A stretch of 64,000 nucleotides of DNA from Epiperipatus broadwayi (GCA_028023455.1 JAQFVV010006311.1:3501490-3565489), one strand, 5' to 3'; shown: positions 9,797 to 21,145, counted from the stretch's first letter. Numbers and translations are program-made. The notes: generated by a model from the letters alone, not told the origin.

Positions 9797-10154
9797 ACTC
9801 TAGTATTGAATAACAGGTGTTTTTTTTTAAATTTAATTAGAAATAAAAGGAGGTCCTTTTATGTTTCTAATCCATGTTCATATATGATATAACCCAAATC
9901 TTTTAATTTCCTGTGAAAAATAATTTCTTTTCCCCAAAGAATTGTACATACTGGATTAAATATTTTCTTGCATTTATTATGAAGAAAATATTTAACTATT
10001 ATTATTATTCCTAGGTTGTCAAAAAGAGAAGTAAGTTTTCTAAGACTTTGTACATTTAAAAATAGTGCAATGACTTGAATTAGAAATAAAAAATATCGTT
10101 TTATTTCTAATTAAACTTAAAAAAACAAACAAACCTATTATTTGGTATTAGAGT
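9797..10154. mobile_element. MITE with about 65-bp terminal inverted repeats
   Basis: Left arm 9797-9860 starts ACTCTAGTATTGAATAACAG. The reverse complement of the right arm (about 10085-10154) starts ACTCTAATACCAAATAATAG. Both continue through TTTAATTAGAAATAAAA. Each arm also contains its own small hairpin (AGAAATAAAAGGA / TCCTTTTATGTTTCT on the left). No ORF. TSD not clear. Confidence 0.6.
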
Positions 10155-10371
10155 TTATGTTTGGAACTTTCAATGGTCATTTAAAATATATATTTCTAAT
10201 TATTTATATAGAAAGAATATGCCTTTCACACGCTTATTATCATTTTTAGCAAGCCAAAATAAAAAAAGGGGTGGTATTGTAGCACTGAAAATGTATTTAT
10301 TTATGGAGACCAGATCAGCAAAGTAAGGGAGTAGAGTCATTTAAACATAATATATATATAAATTTTTATAT

Positions 10372-10523
10372 TACAATACTAGCCAAAAAAACTAAATTTT
10401 ATTAAAATTTTTCCACAACCATGGTTTCATATATTAACAAATAGACCTTTTCAAGTAAAATGTTTAGTTGAATATGGTAGTAAAAGAATTTTAGTAAAGT
10501 TTAGCTTTTTTGTTAGTATTGTA
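10372..10523. mobile_element. Tc1/mariner-type MITE, 148 bp, TA target site
   Basis: TA at 10372-10373 and 10522-10523 flank a 148-bp element. Its ends are inverted repeats of about 40 bp: the left begins CAATACTAGCCAAAAAAACT and the right ends in the near-complement ...GTTAGTATTG. The terminal sequence resembles Tc1-type termini (CAGTRCTGGCCAAAA class), and Tc1/mariner elements duplicate TA. There is no transposase. An ATATAAATTTTTA direct repeat also flanks it further out. Confidence 0.6.
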
Positions 10524-11979
10524 ATGTTATATAAATTTTTACTTTATTTATAATTACTAGTATAGCGTTAGGCAGTATTTAATTTATATATATTGTAACC
10601 ATATATTTTAGTATAAAATATAATAATTGATGTAACTGGTATAAAAATTTCTCTGTCTTCTTTTGGTGATTTGATTGGCTTGATTTGCACTTTGAACAGA
10701 TTACTCTCTTATATTCAAAATAATTTATTAGAGAGAATGGGTAATATTTTGCCTTACTTGTTGTCTATATTATTTTAATAAATTTAAATTGCTTCTTTCC
10801 ATATACTAATTCATATCAAAATGTTTAACTTTTTAAAAATTTTGACAACACATTAAATTTGGTAAAATATTATTAAAAATAATAATAATTTTTATTTGTT
10901 TAAAATGGTCTTAAAAATTATTTCCATTGAATTAAAAAAAACCATTTGTTCAACTAAATTTAATTATTAAAAATAAATACAGTAATTACGTATGCGTTTC
11001 AATGTAAAAAAGAAAGGAGCGTGAATTAAAAAAAAAAGATCGTCTGATAGTGTTGCTTTTGGGGGGAGAAAGAAAAGAAAATGGTAAAAGGCAAATGGTG
11101 TAAATATGATAAGCTTATTTTAAAATAGTTAACAAGTAAACGGATTACCACAAAGTTTTCTATAAACGTAAAAATAACATAGTGGTATTTAATAATAAGA
11201 TGAATTGCTAAATTTAAAAGTCTGTTCAAGTCGGCTAGCCAGGTGGATCAAATCGCTAGTAATAATTTTCCAATATTACATTTGAAATATGTCGGAGCTT
11301 TCCAGTTTAAAAGCAGAATTAATTGCAAGATTTTGGTATGTTTTAAAATATTTATTATTCTACAATTTGGAAAAATTAAATAAGTATTTTAATTACAGAA
11401 GTTTTATAAATATGAAAATTTGCTTTTTAAAAAAGAAGAAGTTTAAATTAAAGTAAAATGTTAAAGTTATTAACATAGTTTAATATTTCCGTTTATAATT
11501 TTAATAAAAAATATAGTATTGATTGATATTTAACTTTGCAATGCCAGTAATATATTTGCTAGTTAATTTGTTTACCATTTGGATAATAAAAACAGTCTTC
11601 AAATAATTAATCAAAGCTATTTTCTAATTTTATCGTCAGTTTGGAATGATTAAATTAATTGCTATAATTAGTATTCCTAGATTTAAGCGTGGATAAATAA
11701 ATATTAGCATGGATGTGATAAACTTGGAACAGTTTTAATAGAGAAATGTAGAAATTAATAACTTATGAAAAAACATTTTCATTTAAACTCTGCGTGTCAT
11801 GTTTTGGAATTGTTTCATGTTTATGGAGCCATGTAAAATCGTTAATCTAATAGTGCTTATAATAACTAATACAAATGGATAAAATTACATGTATGGAATT
11901 CAACTATAATTGTAGCTATTACTTCGTATATTTATTGTTCAACACATCGTACATGGATTTCACGGATCATATTTGTAGT
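10524..11979. other. AT-rich sequence without recognised features
   Basis: AT-rich with homopolymer runs. The minus-strand open frame at 11026-11229 has no recognisable motif. No repeats stand out. Confidence 0.5.
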
Positions 11980-12101
11980 TATAAAATGCTATACAATTTA
12001 ATTTGTGATACACACACCTGCTAGAATTCATGTATTGAACTATAAAATGCTATACATTTAATTTATATCACACACACACCTGTTAGATTTTATGTATTTG
12101 A
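11980..12101. repeat. Two-copy tandem repeat, 61-bp unit
   Basis: The unit begins TATAAAATGCTATACA, contains CACACACACCTGyTAGA, and occurs at 11980-12040 and 12041-12101 with a few differences. Confidence 0.75.
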
Positions 12102-12535
12102 TGAATAATGCATTACTTTAATTTTATCGTTATATGAACTTGCATGTGAAGTTCATAAGTTATATTTTATTAAGTTTAAATTAATAGGGGTTGAATAAAA
12201 TACTTATTCAAGAGAATAGCGCTTGCGAAAAAGCTTGAAAAGTACTAAATGAATTTATGAGATGTATCAATTTTTCATGAGGTATTTTGTGAGTCTTTCC
12301 AGATTTCTATTCCTATACTAATATTACTTATATTATATTACATATGTTTTATTTTAAGCAAGATAAGTTAGTACATTAGTTGTCCTGATTAGTGTAACAT
12401 TTTATTATGCAAGAACCCACATTTGCTAAAATGTTAGTGTTTTCTGAATGGTCAGAATAACTGAGGAGGATGATTTTGCACTTTAATGTGAAGTAAATAG
12501 TAATGTTGTTTTATAATGTTAAAAGGCATTAATCT

Positions 12536-12720
12536 GTGCCGGTGGTTAATCCGCAGATTACTTAATTGCCATTTTTTTGTATTTTACACTCATTCCTGTG
12601 CTGGTGGTTAATCCACGGAATTGTGTAATTATACTTATTACTTTATGATGGTGTATAAATCCACAAAGCGTTTAGTGTTATTTAATTCCTATGTGTAGAT
12701 GAATGCATCCACAGGAATAT
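12536..12720. repeat. Short degenerate tandem repeat, about 50-62 bp period
   Basis: The core GTGCYGGTGGTTAATCCRCRG occurs at about 12536 and 12598, with weaker copies (ATGGTGTATAAATCCACA, TAGATGAATGCATCCACAGG) at about 12648 and 12697. Confidence 0.6.
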
Positions 12721-15198
12721 GGTTTTACTTCATAGATATAAGTTGGGCAAAGTATTTTAGTTATTCTGCTAAATCATCTTCTTCCATTTGTAAGTATAAT
12801 TTATAAGTTAGATCATTAAATTGTAGCAGGACATTCTATTCAAGTTACCTCATAATAATTAACTGTTGGTTGATTATTATTTACCTGAATGTAAGTTTAA
12901 ATTTTCACTTTATTTAATGATTGCATTATAGCTAAATCCTACAGATATAATATTATTTATTATATTATTATAAGTTTACGGTATAGATTTATTGAATCTG
13001 GAAATGACATTAGATGTTTCATGAGTTGATGTTGAATTTAGTATAATTTCCTCAATACATTCATTATATCAAATTGAAATATAAGGTATGATTAGGTTTT
13101 TAAAAACCGTACCTATGATATGTTATTGAAGAAAGTCGATGGAATTATAATTTATTTATTTTATTTGTTTATTTATGTCTTTAATTATAACATTAGAATT
13201 AATTACTTATTATTCATAAATTTGTAAATAAACGTTGATTTATAATTAAACTTACTGTGCCGTTGCTATTTGTCATTCGTAAAATCAGAAATCATAAACC
13301 TTGGATAGAGCATACATTGAAGTACATACTATCGTCAACATGATATAAGAGTTTAGTGATATTTTGAGAAAACATTTGGATGCTTTTCGTCTTTGGTAGT
13401 TTATGATGTGTAAGGTACAATAAAATCCCATTTACCTTTTCCATCATTTTAGCTTTGCGTAGTATACAATATAAATTGATTATTAAACCTGTAAACAGAT
13501 TTACCAGATAATGACATGATTGAATATATTTACTTAACGTTTTTAAATTGTCATTTGTCAGTATAATAAGAGTCTCAGTGATATAGTAAACTATAAAAAA
13601 AGAACCCAAGTATTTATGTTTATTTATTGCAAAGCTTTACCTGGACTAGCATTTGTATTAAAAATCATATAGATGGTTTAAAATTTCATAATCTTATGTA
13701 GTTCCACAAATTATGCCATCTTGTACATGGTCGGCCATCGGGTCTCATACAATGAAAATCGCAAATTAAGGTTTGAAAGATAATAACATTACATACTTAT
13801 AATTTGTTTAATGTATTTTATCATACTACTATGATAGGTCTTCGTGGTACACCCTGGCTGCGATCAAATTAAATCATAAAAAGTTTATGTTATATCATTG
13901 GTTTGGTCTGTGGTAAGTTGCTCTAGATGTTGGTTGTGGTCTTTGGTGCATAATATAGATGGCATGATATGCTTTTGGTTACAGCTCTTAATAGCTGACA
14001 ATGTGCAGCGGGAATTGATTGGTGATCGAGGTTACAATTCTTAGCGCACTTATGTTTTGGTGATATTATGTAGTTGGGACAACAATCGAACGGTTACAAT
14101 ATATAGGGAGTAATCAATTCATAAGACTAATACGTAGGCATGTGGTATATGGTATTTATATACGTGTGTAAGCATATGTATGTATAATAGTTATTATTAT
14201 TTATACAAAAATAATAATATATTTTAAGGATTATTTAAAATATTATACATGGTAATTTCAATACTGCATTAATTGATTTTAAATATTGTTTAGAGCAATT
14301 TAAATTATTAAAAAAGTAGAAATGTTTAATTTATGTTTAAGATTATAAAGTGCTTAATAGAACAATTGTTAATTTATATATAAATATTTAGATTATTTTG
14401 AAAAGTAACTAATGTGGAGAACTGTACCTGAAAATTTTATGGTCTGTGTGCAGAAAAAAGAAGTTTTGGAAAGAATTAATTATCTGCATTGTGCTAGACA
14501 ATGACTATAACCAAAATATTTGAGATGGATTTTACAATGATGGTGGGCTAGAGGATGCAAAATCCATGCCTATATCAGTGAACAAATCTAATTTTATGTT
14601 TTTCTGGATAAATAAAAATAAAATACCATGAATTCTTATCTTCTCCAGAGACTACACTGATTTGCTAATGGTATTATACACAATGTGACCATCAGCAGCA
14701 GAGGTTTTAAATATAATTTAAATATTTTAATGGGGATTAAAAAAATCACAACCAACAACCAGGATATATGAAGCTCTAAGCTAAATAATCCAGGAATATT
14801 TCTATTGATAAATAAAAGGTGATTTAAATAAATTTTATGTTAAAGACATATTTATGATACTAAAGTTCTGGTAATTTGATCTCTATAAACTTTAATATAA
14901 ACTCTTTAAATCTTAAAAACTTTTGGATATGAAAATATAGTATTTAGATTATGATTATTTATGCATTTTAAAAATGCTTTATAAGTGATATACATTTATA
15001 ATACTTATTATGATTTAAATATATTAAATTTACATATAATTTAAATTTTACTTTCCAAAATAATTTATTAAAGATTACATTATTACATTAGAGGTTATTT
15101 GGTACATATTTTGTTCAAAATGTTTTTTCATTCCTTCATTTGGTTTTCCCGCATTTGAGTCAATTACTCTTCTGTTTTCTCCTTTTTGGAGAATCCTG
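12721..15198. other. Mostly AT-rich, unrecognised; slightly higher GC at 13.7-14.1 kb
   Basis: The open frame at 13292-13609 (minus) has no motif I recognise. 13690-14110 is less AT-biased than its surroundings, but no coding frame, tRNA or terminal repeat is seen there. The last 70 bases are likely the 3' UTR of the adjoining LINE. Confidence 0.4.
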
Positions 15199-15570
15199 CT
15201 ATTGGTTGAGCCATGGAGAGAATAAATTCAGCATGTCCCAAGTCATGGTAAAAATAACCTCAGGGGTTATCAGGCTATCTCTTGTTTTGGTTTTCTTTAG
15301 ATTGCTCTGCATGAAGTTAATATGATTAAAATTTTGATGATTAAATACTAGCTTAAATCTAGTAATCCATAATAGATGATCAAGAATTAATGAGAATCTA
15401 ATTTCTGGGTGTGATTTTTTTCTGATACATTCTTTCAAATTAAATAATTTAGATTGATTTGCCTTGATCTGACTCATATAGTATATTTTTAAGTTGCATT
15501 AGCTGATTACATTTGAATCTGAAATGGTTGATGGTTTCACTTTCTTTTTTGCAAATCATGCAGGTTGAAT
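15199..15570 (-). pseudogene. LINE CCHC motif and C-terminal tail
   Basis: STCMICKKESETINHFRFKC (CxxC...HxxxxC) is encoded at 15565-15509, followed after a frame change by the open tail 15477-15199 containing LKKTKTRDSLITPEVIFTM and TWDML. This C-terminal zinc motif is usual in several LINE clades. The tail defines the family shared with 1-477 and 6549-6809. Confidence 0.75.
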
Positions 15571-16001
15571 CAATTTTTGAGTACCTTCTTTTATTAACTA
15601 AAAATTCATTAGTAGGTAATGCATTTACTTTGGTTTTGATTAGATAATTCAGATATTTGGACTCTAAGCTTCATTTTTGAATTTTCTTATTAATTTACAT
15701 TTGAGATGGATAAATTTGAGAGATGGTCTTTTAAGTCAGTGTGTTTTATATTAAAGACTGCCAGTATGTTAATTTGTTTTGAAATGTGTCTTTATTGATT
15801 GTTATGCATTTCATAAGCTTGTTTAGTTGTAGATCTAGCCAGTTTCTTCTTCGCAGTGGTGGAGGCCGGTCTGTTGGGAATGATGAGTGTTAGAAATTCT
15901 TCATTCTCTTGATTCATTTTTAATTTATGGAGAAAATTGTAAAACTTCTGGAACCATAAGGTAGGAATGTCATGGAGACCGATTCCATTAATGGATCTGG
16001 G

Positions 16002-17310
16002 TCATTGCATCCATCTGTAGCTTATTGCTACTGCTCTCTTTTTCCAGAACAGCCCAGAGCATAAGGATGCAATTTTCAAGATGAACCATTTAGTGGGCTT
16101 AATCACAGGAAGATAATAATTAATCTTTGTTAGTACCATCATGTTTAATAATGTGACTTTACCATAGAAGGAAATATATATTCCTAGTACCATCATGTTT
16201 AATAATGTGACTTTACCATAGAAGGAAATATATATTCCAGACAATGATGTGGTTATCTTTTTGGTTGCCTCCAGCAGGGATTGTTGGATATTGCTCCTCA
16301 TTGAAACTGAAGACAAGTGCATTGGAAAACCAAGAAATTTCTGCAGCTTGGCCACAAATCTTGAGGCAACCATTTGTCCCGAGATCAATCTCCAAGCTGC
16401 AGACTTCATCAAGTTAAATTTTAGCCATAACATTTTGAATATTCAGCTATCACCTCTTGTAGTTTCAGAATATGTTTTTCAGATGGGAGAATCACTAATA
16501 TGTCATCCATGTAGGATAGATGTTTAATTATTTTCTTAATTGGAGGAATATATAGTCAAGTGATTCAATACTTTTGAGAAGAGGATTTATATGTACAATG
16601 AATAGGAGAGTGATCATTGGGAAGCCCTGTGGGATAGAAAATAAAGGCTTAAATCCTGGGGCAACCTTTCCATAAAGGATCATTAATATTTCCCTGTTCA
16701 TCAAGAGGTTCTCAATGATTGTTAAAAATACCATTGAGATGGAATATCTGTTTAGAATTTTAAGCAGAGTATCTATTCTGATCGAGTTGAATGCCATCAA
16801 AATGTCCAATTAGATGGCATTCAGCACAGCTTTCCTTGATGTTCTAATGTAATCAACAGTAAGCTTAAGCTGGAATATTGCATCTGCAGTCAAAGAGCCT
16901 TTTTTGGCAAACTGTGAACATGATATATGCTTGTATATAACATCCTATATGTGGTCTTTGATTAGGCTCTCAATGACCTTGATTAATTGTGGGGTCATCG
17001 AGATAGGCCTTAAATTATTCATGTCTGTGGGGATGGCTTGCTTTTTTACAAAAGGCACCAGTAAGATTGGGTAGAGACTTTGTATGTCCCTGCACCCCTT
17101 AGATAACTCATCAATCATGTTTTTAACTATTGGAATGATGAAGTGACTGAAGTTCAGGAACACTAATTTAGGCACTGTGTATGGTACCAGGTGTGTGCTA
17201 TCAGGAATTGATTGTAGTTTTTGAAGAATTTTTGCTTCTGTGATCCCATGTAGTCCATCATTGTTTATGCTGTAATTATGTATTATTTTCTGTCCTACAC
17301 CATTCTGCAA
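16002..17310 (-). pseudogene. LINE reverse transcriptase domain, fragmented
   Basis: Three minus-strand pieces cover the RT. 17310-16945 contains PILLVPFVKKQAIPTDMNNL followed by RPISMTPQLIKVIE, fingers motifs 1-2. 16809-16528 contains DILMAFNSIRIDTLL (motif A region with its aspartate) and IPQGFPMITLLFIVHINPLL (PQG motif B). The catalytic YMDDILVIL is encoded at about 16513-16490, between pieces. 16433-16002 carries the post-palm IYISFYGKVTLLNMMVL segment, duplicated in frame by a 54-bp tandem repeat. The YxDD box is intact as residues but out of frame with the rest, so no active enzyme can be made. Confidence 0.8.
16131..16238. repeat. 54-bp perfect tandem duplication inside the LINE
   Basis: 16131-16184 and 16185-16238 are identical 54-bp units starting TAGTACCATCATG. 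The length is a multiple of three, so 18 residues are duplicated in frame in the RT thumb region. Confidence 0.95.
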
Positions 17311-17443
17311 TTTTGCTGTCCTACACCATTTTGCAATTTTCCTTTAAAGTGATTGTGAATTTTCATCAGCATTATGGTGCTTGTGTAGAATTATCCACCA
17401 ATGAGAAAGAATGCTAGTGTAATCTGTTTTTTCCCTGCACCAA

Positions 17444-17641
17444 TCAGCCAGTGAATATAGATTTTTGTCCAGCAGTGGTGGTTGGGGAAAAAAATTTTTT
17501 TGTCTCTTTGATTGCAATAAATTCTGCTAATGCCCTTTGTGAATCTTTATATCTTTCTTTCAGTTCTGGAATCAATTTTGTGTTTCCCATTACACTTGGA
17601 TCTGAATTTAACCTATCTTGAATATTATTTAGATCTTGCAT
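17444..17641 (-). pseudogene. LINE linker between endonuclease and reverse transcriptase
   Basis: A short minus frame with MQDLNNIQDRLNSDPSV...LKERYKDSQRALAEFIAIKE, helical and lysine-rich, lies exactly between the endonuclease and RT segments. It is assigned by position. Confidence 0.6.
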
Positions 17642-17739
17642 GAGCTTGACTGGTCCTTTTTGGTTTCATGTATAGAAATCAATAAGCGATCTTGTTATTT
17701 CAATAAATGCAATCCATGCTTCAATAGGTGGCAGACTTG

Positions 17740-18440
17740 TTAATTTTCTGGAGGTAAATGTATATCTCAGAGAAGATAGCTGCAGGGGCATGGATCTTGT
17801 TAAGCATCCTTCTTGTCTTCATAAGTCCACCAAGAACCTGGACAGCATCTTTTACATCAATCAAGATCTTCAAAGCCAGGTGGTCTGACAAGACCACTCA
17901 TTTGAGAGATGTCTCAATTAAAAAAGAAAATGAAGGTCTGGGGTGTAATATAACAGATCAATTAGTGTTTTATATTTCTTTATATAGGAGTATGCAGCTA
18001 AGGGGAAATAAGCCTAGCCAACCATAAATCCTCTATTAATTAAGTAAATATATTTTTTATTAAATGTCTCATATGGTAAATTAAAATCCTCGAAGAGGAT
18101 GGATGGCTCTTGGCAGGAGAAAATATCCATGTTGATCTTGTGTATTACTTTCAGGATTACTGATTCTTTATTCTGCAGATATAAGTAAATAATGTTAATT
18201 GTATTGTTTCCAGTCTTTAGGCTCAGGATAAGGCAATTAAATTCAGATGGCCCCAAAGTTTTATTAATCAGAAAGCCCCCCCCCCAGATGCTGATGATCC
18301 CATATGAAAATTGTAATACCCAAAAGGTTCAAGTATTTGGGTAATTCTGTGATCCGCCTTGAAATGGATTTTGGTTTCTGACAGGCAAACTTTTAAATTT
18401 TATTTTAATAATATAACGTCTTTGTGTAGCTTTATTTATT
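17740..18440 (-). pseudogene. LINE endonuclease domain, frameshifted
   Basis: Reading minus: LLK-stop-NLKVCLSETKIHF (the LxETK motif carrying the metal-binding glutamate), then GGGFLINK, INIIYLYL, SILFEDFNLP (the GDFN position, with glutamate replacing glycine), and after two frame changes SDHLALKI, the terminal SDH catalytic motif. A run of G across 18280-18290 marks one frameshift. In an intact element this enzyme nicks the target for target-primed reverse transcription. Loss of frame makes this copy inactive. Confidence 0.75.
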
Positions 18441-19620
18441 AATGATAATCAAAAAAAATTCTTGACAGAGCTAAAAATATATATATACTCAAACAATTTT
18501 ACTAACATATAATAGATTTGAATCCATATTGATGAATGTAAGGTAGACTATTTGAGAGCAATGGAAAATATGAGAGACATAGGTTTAAATGTTTTTCCAA
18601 TTTTTATCTTATATGTTAAATGCTTGTTATAAAAATAATAAGGCAATTAAACTAATTCAAATTAATCAATTTATCTGTACTTCATTTCTGGAGATGTTAA
18701 GTTTGGAATGTGGTATATATATATATATAATATAATTGTATAAGTCAATAATATTAATAGGCATATAAGCATTAATAAATTATTCCAAATTTGAAATTAT
18801 ATTAAATATATAATTCTGTTTTAAATATATAATGAATAGCAGATGTGAAATTTCTGTTACAAATATTATTATAATCATATGCATACTGACAGTTGTATAT
18901 TCCTGCTTTATATTGTAAGCTTAACAAAAAACACTTACATAATAATAATAAAGCAAATATTGAAACAGTAAGATTCGTATTCGAATCTTAAGTTTCACCT
19001 TTTTCTGTCGTCTCTCACTGACCGGTCTATCCCGCCCAAATTTAAACTTTTTGGTATCGAATTATGTGTGTAGCAATCTTAGAAATGTATACATATATGT
19101 AGGATTTAGCATAAACACGCACACATTTCGATCTCAAATTAAACGCAATAAATAGGGATAAAATAATATAATTTAGATTTTTTTTTTAGTTATATAATTT
19201 TGTATAATTTTAATCATTTATTTTGGATTATAAAGTTCGTATTTATTGCTTTGTTTAAATTTCATTTAATAATAATTCTAAAAATATCTGATGTAATATT
19301 TAATTAAAAGTTAAAATAATCTTATGTTCCCTTTTTGTTTTGGAAATTTAAAAGCATCGGTCAGTGATAGATAATAGATTAATTAAAGAAAAATTCCCCA
19401 AAATATAATTAGTAAATGTAAAATGTAAACAATAGAATGGCAGCTTTCTTTAATTAAAAACCAACAAAATGCATTGATTATCCTCAGGGCAGATTAAATA
19501 GAACCTAAAAATATCTTAACAAAAATGTGAAAGATCAAGATAAAAAAAGAGGCCATCTTAGACTTGCTGGAGACATTCACTTAAACTTTAGCTTTGCTCT
19601 CGATCACTGAGAGTCTCCAA
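18441..19620. other. AT-rich sequence; short hairpin near 18970
   Basis: AAGATTCG / CGAATCTT at about 18970-18990 forms an 8-bp hairpin whose right arm resembles a tRNA B-box, but no tRNA fold surrounds it. 19005-19045 is locally GC-richer. No gene recognised. Confidence 0.4.
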
Positions 19621-19881
19621 AAATAATAAAATAATTTGTTCCTGCCAAGGTATGACCGAGTAAAGCACCTAGATTATTCTCCATCGGGAGATGGCCTATC
19701 GGATGCTGAACTTTCCATTGCCCGTCATAAATTCACCATGAAGATCTGCTGCCTGAAATGAATGAGAAAGCTGCTGCTGCCATGAAATTAAATGAATATC
19801 TAAATACAAGAAAGAATTGCCACTCGTGAACTTTTTTCTGCTAAACTAATGGAATCAGAAAACTTCTTATAAAACAGGTAC
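19621..19881 (+). pseudogene. Unrecognised coding-like remnant with two compensating frameshifts
   Basis: One frame reads LPRYDRVKHLDYSPSGDGLS then DAELSIARHKFTMK to about 19743. A -1 slip there continues with DLLPEMNEKAAAAMKLNEYL, and a +1 slip near 19803 returns to the first frame with IQERIATRELFSAKLMESEN and ends at a TAA. Composition is amphipathic and helical, and base use is less AT-biased than the flanks. The run of sensible protein across both slips suggests a real, once-coding segment, either a host exon turned pseudogene or part of a transposon. I do not recognise the family. Sequencing indels are an alternative to decay. Confidence 0.4.
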
Positions 19882-20156
19882 CTGTCTGTGTTCAAACTCT
19901 AGAGTACTCTAATAATATGCTATAGCTCTTCTTCATAATACTTATCTAAATTATAAAATGTAAAAACTACCATATGTATAGCTAAAACTGAATCATTAAC
20001 TTAATGTGTAAATTTCTCTACTAATCTAGCTTACCTCATTCTATCTTGGGTGCGTATTTCTATAATCTACATTTCTATCTATAGTTATTATTTAATTATT
20101 GCATGCTCATAATTATTTCAATTTTCAAAGTTTAAATCTATGATCGCTTAAAACAA

Positions 20157-20229
20157 TGAATGCGTGTCAAATTTTCATTAATATTTACTTTCTTTAATAA
20201 CTTAACTTTCATATAAATCGACACGCATT
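20157..20229. repeat. Short inverted repeat (GAATGCGTGTC)
   Basis: GAATGCGTGTC at 20157-20167 and its exact complement GACACGCATTC at 20219-20229 flank about 51 AT-rich bases. It could be a tiny MITE or hairpin. Just beyond, CAGGGGTCTACAAC (about 20252) resembles a hAT terminus, but no partner end is found. Confidence 0.5.
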
Positions 20230-20471
20230 CAATGCTTCATTTATTGTAATGCAGGGGTCTACAACTTCGCAAATGGCTGACGTATTAGTTATAATAATTC
20301 CCAATTTATATATATGTTTTGTATTTACTAAATCATCATGAATAATTCCAGAAAATTACATTTCTTTGAGAGTCGCCAATGTTCTTTAATAAATGTTGAT
20401 AATGTAGGACCAAGTTAGAAATCTGTTGAAATCTCATCATAATCGTTTATACAGTATACATGTGTTATGTT

Positions 20472-20705
20472 TTAAAGATGCAATGATCTATTCTGCCGTA
20501 AATATTCCAGATTCTTCAAGGTTGAAATTAACCCCCGTCGTCTTACACAAGCGGACAAAATAAATGCTCCCGTAGGATTTGACCTGTCATGCAGCCAGCT
20601 GGCAAATTGCGACACATACCGCTTGTCCCTGGTTATGCTTATATGACACCTTACTTCATCGGGCTGTGGCAGAGACCAGTCCGACAGTTTTATAAACTCA
20701 TTCAT
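20472..20705 (-). CDS. Uncharacterised 77-residue open frame in a GC-rich island
   Basis: The minus-strand frame begins MNEFIKLSDWSLPQPDEV and contains RYVSQFASWLHDRSNPTGAF and LSACVRRRG. By hand count its GC content is about 45-50%, roughly twice the surrounding sequence, which is the best composition signal for coding in this window. An in-frame stop lies just upstream of the ATG, so the ATG could be the start or the frame could be an internal exon. I see no splice pattern, transmembrane segment or known motif. It could be a host exon, a gene remnant or part of a horizontally acquired or transposon sequence. I do not recognise a family and assign no function. Confidence 0.3.
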   Translation of the reverse strand: MNEFIKLSDWSLPQPDEVRCHISITRDKRYVSQFASWLHDRSNPTGAFILSACVRRRGLISTLKNLEYLRQNRSLHL

Positions 20706-20885
20706 GGCATTGCAGTTTCAATATACTGCCATTCCATATCGCCTTTCTAAAGCGTACCACGTGTTCCTTCACTTAATCTTATTATTCTATATATCACTCC
20801 GCCTCTGCATTATCTTCATAATTCACTCTCAAATAAATGTTTGCCCTTAGTCATAAAATAAATAGTTTAATTAAATAAATATATG

Positions 20886-21145
20886 TCCACCGCTACTCTT
20901 AAATCTTACTTTAGACTCTTGCATTGCAAAGGTATAAATTCCCCAAGGCATGCATTAGAAATACTCACTCGAGAATTTTAGGTAGCTAGATTACGCCTTC
21001 AAATAAATGTATTCCTTTTGTAAACATTTCAGTATCGGAAATACCGCTACTGAAATCCTCAATATAAAATAATGTCTAAATAAATCAATGTATTCTTTAA
21101 AATATAATCATGTCGCAAATCCCGCTACTGAAGCTTTAAATCCAC
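20886..21145. repeat. Three degenerate direct repeats with CCGCTACT core
   Basis: TGTCCACCGCTACTCTTAAATC (about 20886), TATCGGAAATACCGCTACTG (about 21032) and TGTCGCAAATCCCGCTACTG (about 21112), each preceded by an ATAAATrTATTC-like block. Spacing about 146 and 80 bp. Confidence 0.5.

Larger units (their letters stand above)
15199..18440 (-). mobile_element. Decayed non-LTR retrotransposon (LINE) with endonuclease, RT and CCHC segments
   Basis: On the minus strand the segments occur in canonical order: apurinic-type endonuclease (18440-17740), linker, reverse transcriptase (about 17310-16002), CCHC zinc-binding motif (15562-15509) and a C-terminal tail (15477-15199). Numerous stops and frameshifts separate them. 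The C-terminal tail and the NALPTNEFLVNKRRYSKID motif match the relic at 1-477 and the insertion at 6520-7343. Clade is unresolved; the (TAA)n tail of the family favours the I group. Internal duplications occur at 16131-16238 and 17291-17338. The 5' UTR is not identified. Confidence 0.8.

Noticed and set aside
16213-16527. Additional frames on both strands overlapping the LINE RT
   Set aside because: Shadows of the decayed RT frame.
18970-18995. Possible tRNA B-box (TTCGAATC)
   Set aside because: No A-box, acceptor stem or cloverleaf can be built around it; it is a short palindrome.
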